Assembly (NCBI GenBank): GCA_022824585.1
Contig: JAJDZN010000324.1
Location: forward strand, 1-62,812
Reading direction: 5' to 3'
From: Bryobacterales bacterium
GTDB taxonomy: Bacteria; Acidobacteriota; Terriglobia; Bryobacterales; UBA6623
DNA length: 62,812 nt
A program made the position numbers and the translations under genes. Numbering within the stretch: position 1 is the stretch's first letter; every line of letters begins with the position of its first letter. Shown one piece after another: positions 36,750-45,116 of this stretch. A model generated the notes under the pieces. That model saw only the letters and a program-made list of their open reading frames with translations. It had not been told where the DNA came from and ran no database searches.

Positions 36750-39700
36750 CAAGATACGGGGGGAATGCTCGCTGGAAGTCACGCGTCCGGCCCCCGCCCT
36801 GCCGACGAGCGTTCCCGGCACCGCCCAGTCAATGTGGTTGAACACGTTGAATGCCTCCAAGCGGATTTCCAGCCGTCTGCGATCAGCCAGTGGCACCAGC
36901 TTGAACAGCGAGAAGTCCGTATTGAACACTGGGTCACTCGACAGCACGTTACGGCCGAAATCACCGTACGAGAGACTGGGCACGTCGAACGCAGCGGGAT
37001 TGTAGTAACGCTCCGCTGTCGGGCGGCCCGGCTGTGGATTTCCCACTAGGTTCGGCCGAGCGTAGTTCCACCATGCCACTGAATTTCCGATGTTCGCCAC
37101 GTCACCGGGCACGCTGAGGTTGAAAGGCTGGCCGGACCGCCACTGGAGGATCAGATTCGCCTGCCAGTCCCCTAGCAGCCACGCCCCCGGCCCGCGCCTC
37201 AAATAACGTTTGCCCTTGCCCAGCGGCAACTCGTACACCGAGTACAAGCTCAGGAAATGCGGGATGTTGTAGCTCGAAACGCTCCGGTTCGAGTCCGGGT
37301 CGTGATAGTTCTGCGCTGCCGAGCTGCCGCCGGGGCCGTTCTCGGCTGCGAACCAGCCGCTCGATCCGTTGTCCATCGACTTCGACCATGTGTACGACAG
37401 CAGCATCTGGAAGTCTTCGGCGAAGCGCCTCCGTGCCTTCAGCTGCAGCGCGTGGTAGCTCGACTCGCCGATGCTCCGGCTGTAGAACGTGCCGCCGCCG
37501 GCGTGCGGGAACGGTCGCCGGGCGTCGACCTCAGGCGGCGTGCCGGGGCCCGGCTCCCTAGCGCTGTTGCCCAGTCCTGAGTACTCGCCGCGACGGTTCG
37601 CGCTTCCCACGTACGCCGCCGAAGCCATCAACTGATCCGTCAGCTGCCGTTGCATCTCCACGTGCCACTGGTGCGATAGGGCGTTCTTGCGCTCCGGATC
37701 GTTGCTCCACACATCCAGGTCCCACGGACTGGGCGCCGGCAGGACCGCCGGGAAGTTCCCTGCCAGGTCAGAGATGAACTGCGGGGCGTCTTCCAAGCCG
37801 TTGGCCTTGCCACTAAAGCCAGACGAGACCGGCCAGGTGCTGACGTTGTGCTGCGTGTACTGACTGTTGCTGGTCAGCGCATCCCAGTACAGTCCGTAAC
37901 CGCCTCGCAGGACAGTGCTGTCATCAATCCGGTAGGCGGCACCGATGCGCGGCCCCCAATTGTCCCTGACCGGGTTGGGCAGGAAGTTCGGGCGGTCCGC
38001 CAAAACAATGCGGTCCCGGTGCGGTACGCCCTCGGGGATGCACGGCGAGCTGCCCGTCTGGCTGCAGTCCGCGGGCATCGACTGCGCCCCGATCAACCAG
38101 ACCTGGCGGTCGATGTCAATGCCCCCCATCAACCCACCATTCAGAATCGTGGCAGGCTGGCTGTAGTCGAAGCGCACCCCGTAGTTCAGGGTCAGACGCG
38201 AGCTGGCGCGCCACTCGTCCTGGGCATACACGGAATAGGTCGGAACGCGAAAGTGGACCGTCCCGTCGTGCGGCAGGAATCCGTCAAAGCTCGACGGCAG
38301 TCCCAGCAGCGCTGAGGCCAGCGAGGCTCCCGTCAGGCCCGGATTCTGCGGGTCCCCGGTCACTCTGTCCGCGAAGCGGAAGACCTGGTGCGTGTTGATC
38401 TGGAGTCGCTCGACCCCCATCCATTGGCCGCCGAGCTTCAGCGTGTGCGGTCCCGTCATTACGGTTAGGTCACCCGCGACATTGAAGGTGGGATTTCGCC
38501 GAGGCGCGGCTCCCCGAATCCCCGAAATACCCCAAGGGCTGGTCAAGGCCACCTGCAACCCCCCGAACCGATCGCTGTCGTGAAAACCCAGCTCGGCCAA
38601 GCCGTCAACGCCCTCGACGTGTGTCTGCGCATTAAGTCGGAAGTCCCTGCGCGCGACCCCACCCCGAATGTTCAGCACAAGCGTGGGGCTCAGGACGTGA
38701 GTCCAGCCTCCCCCAAAGTTCCTCGCGAGCATCTCGCTCCCGTCACTGGCCTTCTGGCCAATGCGTTCCACCGAATGGCGGGCCAGCTGGCTCCAGCGGC
38801 CGAAGACGCTGTGTTTGTCAGAGAACCGATGGTCAACCTTGACCTGCAGTGAATCCGCGTCGTCGGCTGACGACGCGCTATTGATGAAATTCGACACGGG
38901 ATCGACAAGATTGGGGCGCTCTTCGTATGCCTCGAAGAAACCCTGCATCTGGCGCGAAAGTAGTGGGCCCGGGATGCGGTTGCCCGGGAATCTGGCCCTA
39001 ACGTAGTTGCCCACAGCATCGACGCTGGTGGAGAGGGGGTCGAAGATGTCCTGGCCGATGACGGAGTTCGAGAAGTCGCCAGCTAGCTCATCCGCAGTCG
39101 GGACGCGCCCCAGCGACTGGCTGGGCTTGCGGTATCTCCAAGCCTCGTAGCCGGCGGAGAAGAAGGTCTGGTTGCGGACGATCCTGCCACCGTAGGTCAC
39201 GCCGAACTGGTTCTGGCGGAACGGAGCAGGTCCGTCGCTGTTGGCGTCCTTGAACGGGTCCCGCGCGTCGAAAGCGCTGTTGCGCACGAAGGAGAACATA
39301 GTCCCGCGAAACTCGTTTGTCCCGGACTTCGATGCAAGGCTGATCACCCCGCCAGTGACACCGCCCCATTCCACCTTGTCGGAATGTGCGTGCACGCGCA
39401 TCGACTCCAGAAGGTCGATGCTCGGCAGGTAACCGTACGTTGTCACTCGGAAGTCGGTGTTGACTATTCCGTCTAGGTAGTAGATCACCGATCTGTTCTG
39501 CTGTCCGTGCAACGCCGGCTTGAGCACGCGCGAGCCGGGAATCCCGGTCGGGTCCGCATCGGTGGTCCCCGGACCCTCACCCTGAGCGGTGCTGACGGGA
39601 GTGACTCCCGTGGCAGTAGCGAGCAGTTCCGTGAAGTTCCTGCCGTTCAGCGGGAGGTCCCGGATCGCGTTCCCAGGGACCGTCTCGCCGACCTCCGCCG

Positions 39701-40079
39701 ACGCCGTGTCCAGCGATGTCATGTCGGTGACTTGAATCGACTCTGCTACTGCCGCCACCAGCAACGTGACGTCAATGCGCAACTGCTGCTCCGCGTCAAG
39801 CGTTACGTCCGGAACGGTCGTGATCATGAAACCGGGGCTTCGAACCGACAGCCGGTACGTGCCTTGCTTGAGAAACGGAATGCTGTAGCGGCCGGTTTCA
39901 CCCGACTCGGTGCGATGCTGGATTCCTGTTTCCGTGTTCGAGGCTGTGATCCGGGTGTGCGGCACGGTGGATCCGGTCGAGTCCCAGACGATGCCGAAGA
40001 TCTCGGAAGCACCCAAGAGCTCTGGCCCCACCGCTAGCCAGAGCGCCAAAGACAAAGCGTGCTTGCAGACTCGCTTCAT
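36723..40079 (-). CDS. TonB-dependent Oar-like receptor 1
   Basis: A 1,118-residue outer-membrane receptor. The signal peptide covers residues 1-22. An N-terminal carboxypeptidase-regulatory beta-sandwich follows (about 23-100, 'IFGIVWDSTGSTVPHTRI'), then a TonB plug ('IRDLPLNGRNFTELLATATG') and a large barrel ending in an aromatic residue ('QFGMKLHF'). It belongs to the Oar/SusC-like class common in Acidobacteria and would import or secrete large substrates. ATG 40079 was chosen because upstream codons are Arg-rich and unlike a signal peptide. It lies 20 bp after the anti-sigma gene and is probably in its operon. It is a paralogue of the receptor at 45117-48500. Confidence 0.92.
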   Translation of the reverse strand: MKRVCKHALSLALWLAVGPELLGASEIFGIVWDSTGSTVPHTRITASNTETGIQHRTESGETGRYSIPFLKQGTYRLSVRSPGFMITTVPDVTLDAEQQLRIDVTLLVAAVAESIQVTDMTSLDTASAEVGETVPGNAIRDLPLNGRNFTELLATATGVTPVSTAQGEGPGTTDADPTGIPGSRVLKPALHGQQNRSVIYYLDGIVNTDFRVTTYGYLPSIDLLESMRVHAHSDKVEWGGVTGGVISLASKSGTNEFRGTMFSFVRNSAFDARDPFKDANSDGPAPFRQNQFGVTYGGRIVRNQTFFSAGYEAWRYRKPSQSLGRVPTADELAGDFSNSVIGQDIFDPLSTSVDAVGNYVRARFPGNRIPGPLLSRQMQGFFEAYEERPNLVDPVSNFINSASSADDADSLQVKVDHRFSDKHSVFGRWSQLARHSVERIGQKASDGSEMLARNFGGGWTHVLSPTLVLNIRGGVARRDFRLNAQTHVEGVDGLAELGFHDSDRFGGLQVALTSPWGISGIRGAAPRRNPTFNVAGDLTVMTGPHTLKLGGQWMGVERLQINTHQVFRFADRVTGDPQNPGLTGASLASALLGLPSSFDGFLPHDGTVHFRVPTYSVYAQDEWRASSRLTLNYGVRFDYSQPATILNGGLMGGIDIDRQVWLIGAQSMPADCSQTGSSPCIPEGVPHRDRIVLADRPNFLPNPVRDNWGPRIGAAYRIDDSTVLRGGYGLYWDALTSNSQYTQHNVSTWPVSSGFSGKANGLEDAPQFISDLAGNFPAVLPAPSPWDLDVWSNDPERKNALSHQWHVEMQRQLTDQLMASAAYVGSANRRGEYSGLGNSAREPGPGTPPEVDARRPFPHAGGGTFYSRSIGESSYHALQLKARRRFAEDFQMLLSYTWSKSMDNGSSGWFAAENGPGGSSAAQNYHDPDSNRSVSSYNIPHFLSLYSVYELPLGKGKRYLRRGPGAWLLGDWQANLILQWRSGQPFNLSVPGDVANIGNSVAWWNYARPNLVGNPQPGRPTAERYYNPAAFDVPSLSYGDFGRNVLSSDPVFNTDFSLFKLVPLADRRRLEIRLEAFNVFNHIDWAVPGTLVGRAGAGRVTSSEHSPRILQFGMKLHF

Positions 40080-40099
40080 GTCTGGATGCTGATCTCTAC

Positions 40100-42196
40100 T
40101 TACCGTCGCGTTCCCCGATCGAGTAGCGCTGCGGGCGCCGGGTGGGTACTCGCAGCAAACGTATCCGCGATCCGGGCAATCTGCGGCCCGAGCGTTCGGG
40201 AGGTTCCCAGCAGCCTCCGGAGCGTGTCGTCGATATCCTCGACATCCGCAGAATCGTCGCGGCCGGCCGCGCTGGCCGGGGTGTCGGTCACATCCAAGCG
40301 GACCGTTAGCAATGCGAGAGTGTCCCTGTGGATGCTGCTCGCAGCCTCGAACAGGGAGAGAAAAGCCTCGGGCCAAGAACTCGCAGGCACCGCACTCCTC
40401 GAAGCCGCTTCCGGCGCTCGCTCTCGCGCGCCCCTCGCGTTCGCAATCGCACTCAAGACGGGCACTGTCCAGTCCGCGCTCGCTGCTGCCGAAGTCCCGA
40501 GGCTATGGAGATGGTCCCGGTACATCCCCCGCACCAAGTCCGCCGCTTCGGGCGGGAGAGTCTCTCCATCGCCGGATCCGTAGCGTTCGGCGAGCCTTCT
40601 CAGGGCCCAAGCGCACCGCATCAGGTCTTCGGCACGTTCAACCGCCTCCTCCGCGAACGCACTGAGATCCTGCTCCAGCGAATCTGCCGACTTGAGGGGG
40701 TCGGCCGCACGGAAATAGGCGGTCAGGTCGGAGGCGAGCACCAGACCACGTAACGGAGCGCTAGGGGCGCTTGACCGGCCTGCTTCGAGGCTAGGCGGGG
40801 CCAATGGAATCTCATCGAAATCAGGTCGGTAGCCGCCGTCCCTGACCGCCTCGTGTCGAGTTCGGATATCCACTCGCACAGCGTCGAGTCCCTCCGAGCG
40901 TTCCAGCGCAGCCAGGATCGCCTTCTTCATGTCGGCGGTACCGACGATTCCCCGCAACGCGGGTATGCCGTCGGCACCGCGCACCACCTCGACCGGCTCG
41001 CTTAGGCAGGCGCCAGCCCCGTGCACTGCGTGCCGCAGCCGCGCCTCAACCACTTGGGGATTCGGACGATCTGGTGCTGGCTCCGATCGCGGTTGGGTGG
41101 CGGGCGCGGACCGGTCCCGCAAGGCGCCTTGGGAGGGGATCCGGGCTTCGAACACCGACGCGTCAAGATGGGAGGCAGCGATCAAGCGCACCTCGTTCTG
41201 GACGAGCTTGAAAGTTGACTCGCCTTGCGGGCTCCGGAAGTGAATCTGCAGCCAATGAGGTTCATAGGACTCGGCATCCAGCGCCAGCGTGACTTCCGCG
41301 CGCAGGCCGCCTTGCTGCTTTTGCGCCACTACGAAGACCACGCCTCCAGACCGTTCGAGCCGCACGGTCGCATCGTCCGAGGCCAGCAGGGCGAAGTCGC
41401 GGGAGACGCGCAGCGGATGCCAGCGCCTGGCTTCCAGCCATCGCGCGAATCCGCTCGCCAACCGGTCGCAATCAATGTCGTATCCCATCGACGCAAGCAG
41501 GGTGGGCGGACGCTCTGGGACGGTTCGATCGACCCGGGTCAGAGCGTCTCCTGCAACTCGGTCGTAGGCGACAGCCGGCACATCTGCCTCCCGCCGCCAG
41601 ACGGCGTGGCGAAGCGATCCGTTCGGATCCCGCAACTGTGACGCATAGCCTCCGCTGCTGGGATCCGTCCAAATGACGAGTTGATGCTTGCGCGTAACCG
41701 AAACCGGCTCCAACTGGGCGATCTCGACTTCGTACGTGGCCATCGACGGCCGTGTGCTGGAAACAGAGATGGATTCCTGAGCTCGGTCTAGGACTTGCTC
41801 GGCAGTAAGCGCGGGCTCGTCCCATCCAAAGTAGAGCGCGACGGCCCCGCCGATCAGGAGGATGGCAACTGCCGCCACTAAGGCGATCCTGGCCAGGGTT
41901 CCGCCGGCCGGCATCGGATACTGCCACGCGCCGCGGGTGGCTTCGTACGCCTCCACTTGCCCCCGCAAGCGAGCGAGAGCGGCGGCCTGCCTCAGCGGAG
42001 GCAGGGGCAGCTCGACCTCCAACGCCCGCTCGACATCGGCGAAGTCCTGGGAGAGTTCGTCGGCTCGCAGAGCGCAGTCGGTACATCTCTGCAGATGCAG
42101 TTCGACGTCGCGCGCGGCCCGGGGACCCAGTTCCCCCGCGAGATAGTCGAGGAGCACCTGTTCCTCAGGGCAGCCCGATGGGAAATTCGACTTCAC
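40100..42196 (-). CDS. Giant anti-sigma factor (ZAS zinc-finger, one membrane helix)
   Basis: A 698-residue membrane protein. Its cytoplasmic N-terminus carries the anti-sigma zinc motif H34-x3-C38-x2-C41, followed by helices. One membrane helix (about 102-124) then leads to a large extracytoplasmic region of about 570 residues. That region has LolA-like beta structure ('AQESISVSSTRPSMATYEVEIAQL') and a helical C-terminal third. Normal anti-sigma factors of this class are 150-250 residues, so this one has a large sensory domain. It overlaps the sigma gene stop by four bases (ATGA), the classical sigma/anti-sigma coupling. It would release the sigma factor when its periplasmic domain senses a cue. 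Confidence 0.85.
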   Translation of the reverse strand: MKSNFPSGCPEEQVLLDYLAGELGPRAARDVELHLQRCTDCALRADELSQDFADVERALEVELPLPPLRQAAALARLRGQVEAYEATRGAWQYPMPAGGTLARIALVAAVAILLIGGAVALYFGWDEPALTAEQVLDRAQESISVSSTRPSMATYEVEIAQLEPVSVTRKHQLVIWTDPSSGGYASQLRDPNGSLRHAVWRREADVPAVAYDRVAGDALTRVDRTVPERPPTLLASMGYDIDCDRLASGFARWLEARRWHPLRVSRDFALLASDDATVRLERSGGVVFVVAQKQQGGLRAEVTLALDAESYEPHWLQIHFRSPQGESTFKLVQNEVRLIAASHLDASVFEARIPSQGALRDRSAPATQPRSEPAPDRPNPQVVEARLRHAVHGAGACLSEPVEVVRGADGIPALRGIVGTADMKKAILAALERSEGLDAVRVDIRTRHEAVRDGGYRPDFDEIPLAPPSLEAGRSSAPSAPLRGLVLASDLTAYFRAADPLKSADSLEQDLSAFAEEAVERAEDLMRCAWALRRLAERYGSGDGETLPPEAADLVRGMYRDHLHSLGTSAAASADWTVPVLSAIANARGARERAPEAASRSAVPASSWPEAFLSLFEAASSIHRDTLALLTVRLDVTDTPASAAGRDDSADVEDIDDTLRRLLGTSRTLGPQIARIADTFAASTHPAPAALLDRGTRR

Positions 42197-42732
42197 GACG
42201 CGGCCCGCTCCCCTACGGAATTCAGGATGCTTTCCGCCCTGGCCGCGCGCATCTTGCGCATTGCCCGCAGAAGCAGAGTCCCGACCGAGTTGCTGCTGAT
42301 CCCGAGCTGGGACGCGATTTCGCGGTATCTCAGGCCCTGGGCCCGCAGGAGTATGACGTCACGCTCGCGCGGGCTCAGCCGCGAAAGGAATCCCTCCAAA
42401 TGCGGGCGGGAGCTGTCCTGGTAGCCACCCAACGCGTCTGCCGGCAGGGGAAGCGCCTCGAGCTCGGCCCGCGGCATGGCTCGCTCCACCTGCTGCTGGG
42501 TCTTGCGCCAGACCCTGCAGCTCATGTTGTGGACAGTCCTCATGAGCCAGGGGAGGGGCTCACGGATCCGATCCCCTTCCCTCAATCGGACATACAGCGC
42601 CCCGAAGGCCTCTTGCACCAAGTCTTCTGCCAGGTCGAATGACCCGCATCTGTGTGCCGCATACCGAACGGTGGCTGAGTAGCTCGACGTGAATAGCTCG
42701 GTGACTATCCGTTCGGCGTCTTCGCGATCCAT
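42193..42732 (-). CDS. ECF-type RNA polymerase sigma factor
   Basis: A 179-residue sigma-70 family extracytoplasmic-function factor. Region 2 has 'SFDLAEDLVQEAFGALYVRL' and the DNA-melting helix 'PWLMRTVHNMSCRVW'. Region 4 has 'LSPRERDVILLRAQGLRYREIASQLGISSN'. ATG 42732 was chosen since the codons above it are basic, non-family sequence. A longer frame to 42975 exists. The stop overlaps the start of the anti-sigma gene by four bases. It is likely to control its own operon, including the TonB receptor downstream. Confidence 0.93.
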   Translation of the reverse strand: MDREDAERIVTELFTSSYSATVRYAAHRCGSFDLAEDLVQEAFGALYVRLREGDRIREPLPWLMRTVHNMSCRVWRKTQQQVERAMPRAELEALPLPADALGGYQDSSRPHLEGFLSRLSPRERDVILLRAQGLRYREIASQLGISSNSVGTLLLRAMRKMRAARAESILNSVGERAAS

Positions 42733-42987
42733 GTCGGCCCTGCCGAAGCCTGGGAACTGCGTTCCAATGTTCTTCGGACTTCGCCTTCGGCGCTCATTGT
42801 AAGGCAGGCTAGCACTCGCGCGCGCCAGTACAGGAACACATGCCCGAGTTCCTGACCGACGATTGCCACCAGCCGCCCCATCCCTGTCCGAGCGGGCAGA
42901 GAGCGAGGCCCGTCGGGCATCGCCGGGTCCTTGACTGGCAAGCACTGAGCGATACATAGCGAACGCAGTTCCCACAGCGGCACGTAG

Positions 42988-43749
42988 TCACTTCTTGGTG
43001 CGCACGCACCGGAGACCCACGTGACGGTATGCGGCATCCGGCCAGTCTCGGAACCTTGCGGAGAACCTGACGAACCACATGTACCTGTACCATGATCCGC
43101 CCCGCATCACGCGGAATGCTCCTTCAGTCGGTCCGCGCGGGTCAGAGTCCGGGCTTGCGCTGTAGAAGTCGGCGCCGTATCTGTCGCTGCACCACTCCCA
43201 GACGTTTCCGAGCATGTCGTGGATCCCCCAGGCATTCGGTCGCTTGGTGCCGACTTCATGGGTCCGGTCCGCCGAATTCGCTCCGTGCCAGGCAATGTCA
43301 TCGAGTGCCTCTAGCGGCGGGCCGGAATACCCGGCTCGGGCGGCGTACTCCCATTCGGCCTCAGTGGGCAGCCTGTACTGGTAGGGGTCTCTGGCTCGAT
43401 TCAGCTTCGCAATGAATCGGCGAGCCTCGTTCCAGCTGACGCGTTCTACCGGCAGCTCCGGGCCACGGAAACGGCTCGGATTGGCACCCATGACCTTGGT
43501 CCACTGCGCCTGGGTGATCTCGTACTTGCCGATCTCAAACCCCCTGCTGATCGTTACAGAATGTGCGGGCCTCTCGTCCTCGCCACAGTCGGCATCCTGG
43601 GAGCGGCAGCCCATGAGGAACTCCCCAGGCTCGACTGCGATGAACTCGATTCGTTGCTCCCCATGGACGCGAATTCCGCTTCCGACCGAGATCACAAGCA
43701 TCAGCAGGAGGGAGTTGCAAGGCCCCGCAAGGGCTAGATTCCGTGTCAT
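42988..43749 (-). CDS. SUMF1-domain exported protein, second
   Basis: A 253-residue exported SUMF1 protein. The signal peptide has a hydrophobic stretch 'LLLMLVISVG'. 'FIAVEPGEFLMGC', 'EITQAQWTKVMG', 'YRLPTEAEWEYAARAG', 'WGIHDMLGNVWEW' and 'VMRGGSWYRYM' define the fold. After GGS there is no cysteine at all ('GGSWYRYMWFVRFSARFRD'), so it cannot be a catalytic FGE. The gene starts six bases after the stop of the methyltransferase-like gene (43756) and precedes the sigma factor by 255 bp. It belongs to the same transcription run. Confidence 0.9.
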   Translation of the reverse strand: MTRNLALAGPCNSLLLMLVISVGSGIRVHGEQRIEFIAVEPGEFLMGCRSQDADCGEDERPAHSVTISRGFEIGKYEITQAQWTKVMGANPSRFRGPELPVERVSWNEARRFIAKLNRARDPYQYRLPTEAEWEYAARAGYSGPPLEALDDIAWHGANSADRTHEVGTKRPNAWGIHDMLGNVWEWCSDRYGADFYSASPDSDPRGPTEGAFRVMRGGSWYRYMWFVRFSARFRDWPDAAYRHVGLRCVRTKK

Positions 43750-43755
43750 GGCTTA

Positions 43756-44994
43756 CTAGTCCCGAAGCCCAAGAATCCAGTTGCTGACGAGGAACGCTCC
43801 AGATCCGCTGCGAATCCTGCATGGATAGGCAAGCCACCACCAAGAAGTCGGACTCTCCTTGAGCACCAGACCTCGCTGCGTGCTGCGGTCCCGAAGCGCG
43901 CTGACGGGCAGCAACGGCTCAAAGAATCGGTCATCGGCGTCTCTGTACAGGGAGAGCAGCCGTTCGAACGCCGCGGCTTCGGTCCTTGGCGAGTGCTGGG
44001 CCCGGCAGAGTCGGTTCACCGCCGGGGCGACATCTGAGGCCGAATCGGCGAGTCCGAGCTGAATGAAGTGCGGAGCGGCCCGGGCTTCGACCGCACGCCG
44101 GACGGCACCGTCGTCAGAGTGCTGGGCCAGCCCGCGCGCGACTGTGTCGCTGAAGTAGATCACGCCTTCCGGCCTGACCAGATCGACCATGAGCTGCACG
44201 TGGTCATCAACGGCGACTTCGACGAGCCGGCGATAGAAGTCGTCGGACCTTTCCCAGGTCTGGATCGCAACGCCGAAGCGATCATCGACGGCCTGCGCCG
44301 CAAAGCTGAACGGGTACCTCGGTATCTCCGACAACAACAGCGACGACACCACGAGATCCGATGGCGGCAAGTCCGGAGGTTCCCGGGCCTGCAGGCCGTC
44401 GAGAATCCGCCCGAGACGTTGGAACGATTCAGCCGCCGAAGAGCTGCTTTCGACGGCCCGCGCGGTGCTTTCGATCAGCCCACTGGCGAAGGACGTCACG
44501 TCGACGATCTTCAAGTCCACCCTTGAGCGCAGGTGCCGTGGTATTTGGCGGAGGCTGCGCAGCATGCTGGGTCCGTCCAGGTCGACAAGAACCAGCCGAT
44601 CGAAGCGACCGGCGAGTTCTGCCAGCGGAAGCTCACTGCCGGCGCCCGCGCCCAAGACTGTGGCGACCTCCCTACGAGCGGCAAGGTTGGCGGCGTGCAA
44701 GATGCGCTCCCGGCTTCTCTCAAGGTGCGATCGCCAGTACAGGCGGGTTTCCGGTGCGGTTCTTCGAACAATCTCTCCGGAAGTCCCAAAGAACTCTTCG
44801 AGCCCTTGGCCAGAAACCGGTGCCAGCAGCGCGGGAGAAACCAGCAGCCCCAGCAACGCGGTCCCGGCTGCGACGGCTGACCGTGGTCTTCGCCTCTCGC
44901 GCAAGGCCAATCTCGGCCGCCACGACGGGAATGCTCCCGACGCATCCTGACATGCCGGATCGAGTCTCGCCAGTATAGTGATGGTCAATCGCAT
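43756..44994 (-). CDS. Methyltransferase-like protein with hydrophobic N-terminus
   Basis: A 412-residue protein. Its first 62 residues hold a basic stretch and one hydrophobic helix (about 40-62, 'AGTALLGLLVSPALLAPVSG'), consistent with a signal anchor or an internal start. A Rossmann-type domain follows: 'VATVLGAGAGSELPLAEL' (motif I), 'LVLVDLDGPSM' (acidic end of strand 2) and 'DLKIVDVTSFASGL'. This resembles class I methyltransferases, but a membrane-anchored or exported orientation would be odd. The annotated start is ATG 44994, and I could not find a convincing downstream start. It is the upstream gene of the SUMF1/sigma/anti-sigma run. Confidence 0.65.
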   Translation of the reverse strand: MRLTITILARLDPACQDASGAFPSWRPRLALRERRRPRSAVAAGTALLGLLVSPALLAPVSGQGLEEFFGTSGEIVRRTAPETRLYWRSHLERSRERILHAANLAARREVATVLGAGAGSELPLAELAGRFDRLVLVDLDGPSMLRSLRQIPRHLRSRVDLKIVDVTSFASGLIESTARAVESSSSAAESFQRLGRILDGLQAREPPDLPPSDLVVSSLLLSEIPRYPFSFAAQAVDDRFGVAIQTWERSDDFYRRLVEVAVDDHVQLMVDLVRPEGVIYFSDTVARGLAQHSDDGAVRRAVEARAAPHFIQLGLADSASDVAPAVNRLCRAQHSPRTEAAAFERLLSLYRDADDRFFEPLLPVSALRDRSTQRGLVLKESPTSWWWLAYPCRIRSGSGAFLVSNWILGLRD

Positions 44995-45116
44995 TGGAGC
45001 TCGGGAACACTCTCGTCGTGCCGAGGGGCCGACGGTGCCCGCGGGGGTCGCCGCGGCGTCGCGACGCGCGCCCCGAGTCTGCCGCGTCCGGCATTGCGGG
45101 AACCGCCGGCCTGAGG

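Noticed and set aside
40080..40376. Longer N-terminus for TonB receptor 1
   Set aside because: These codons overlap the end of the anti-sigma gene in another frame and precede the signal peptide starting at 40079.
42733..42975. Longer N-terminus for the sigma factor
   Set aside because: The extra codons are Arg/Ser/Gly-rich and absent from the sigma family, whose members begin close to ATG 42732.
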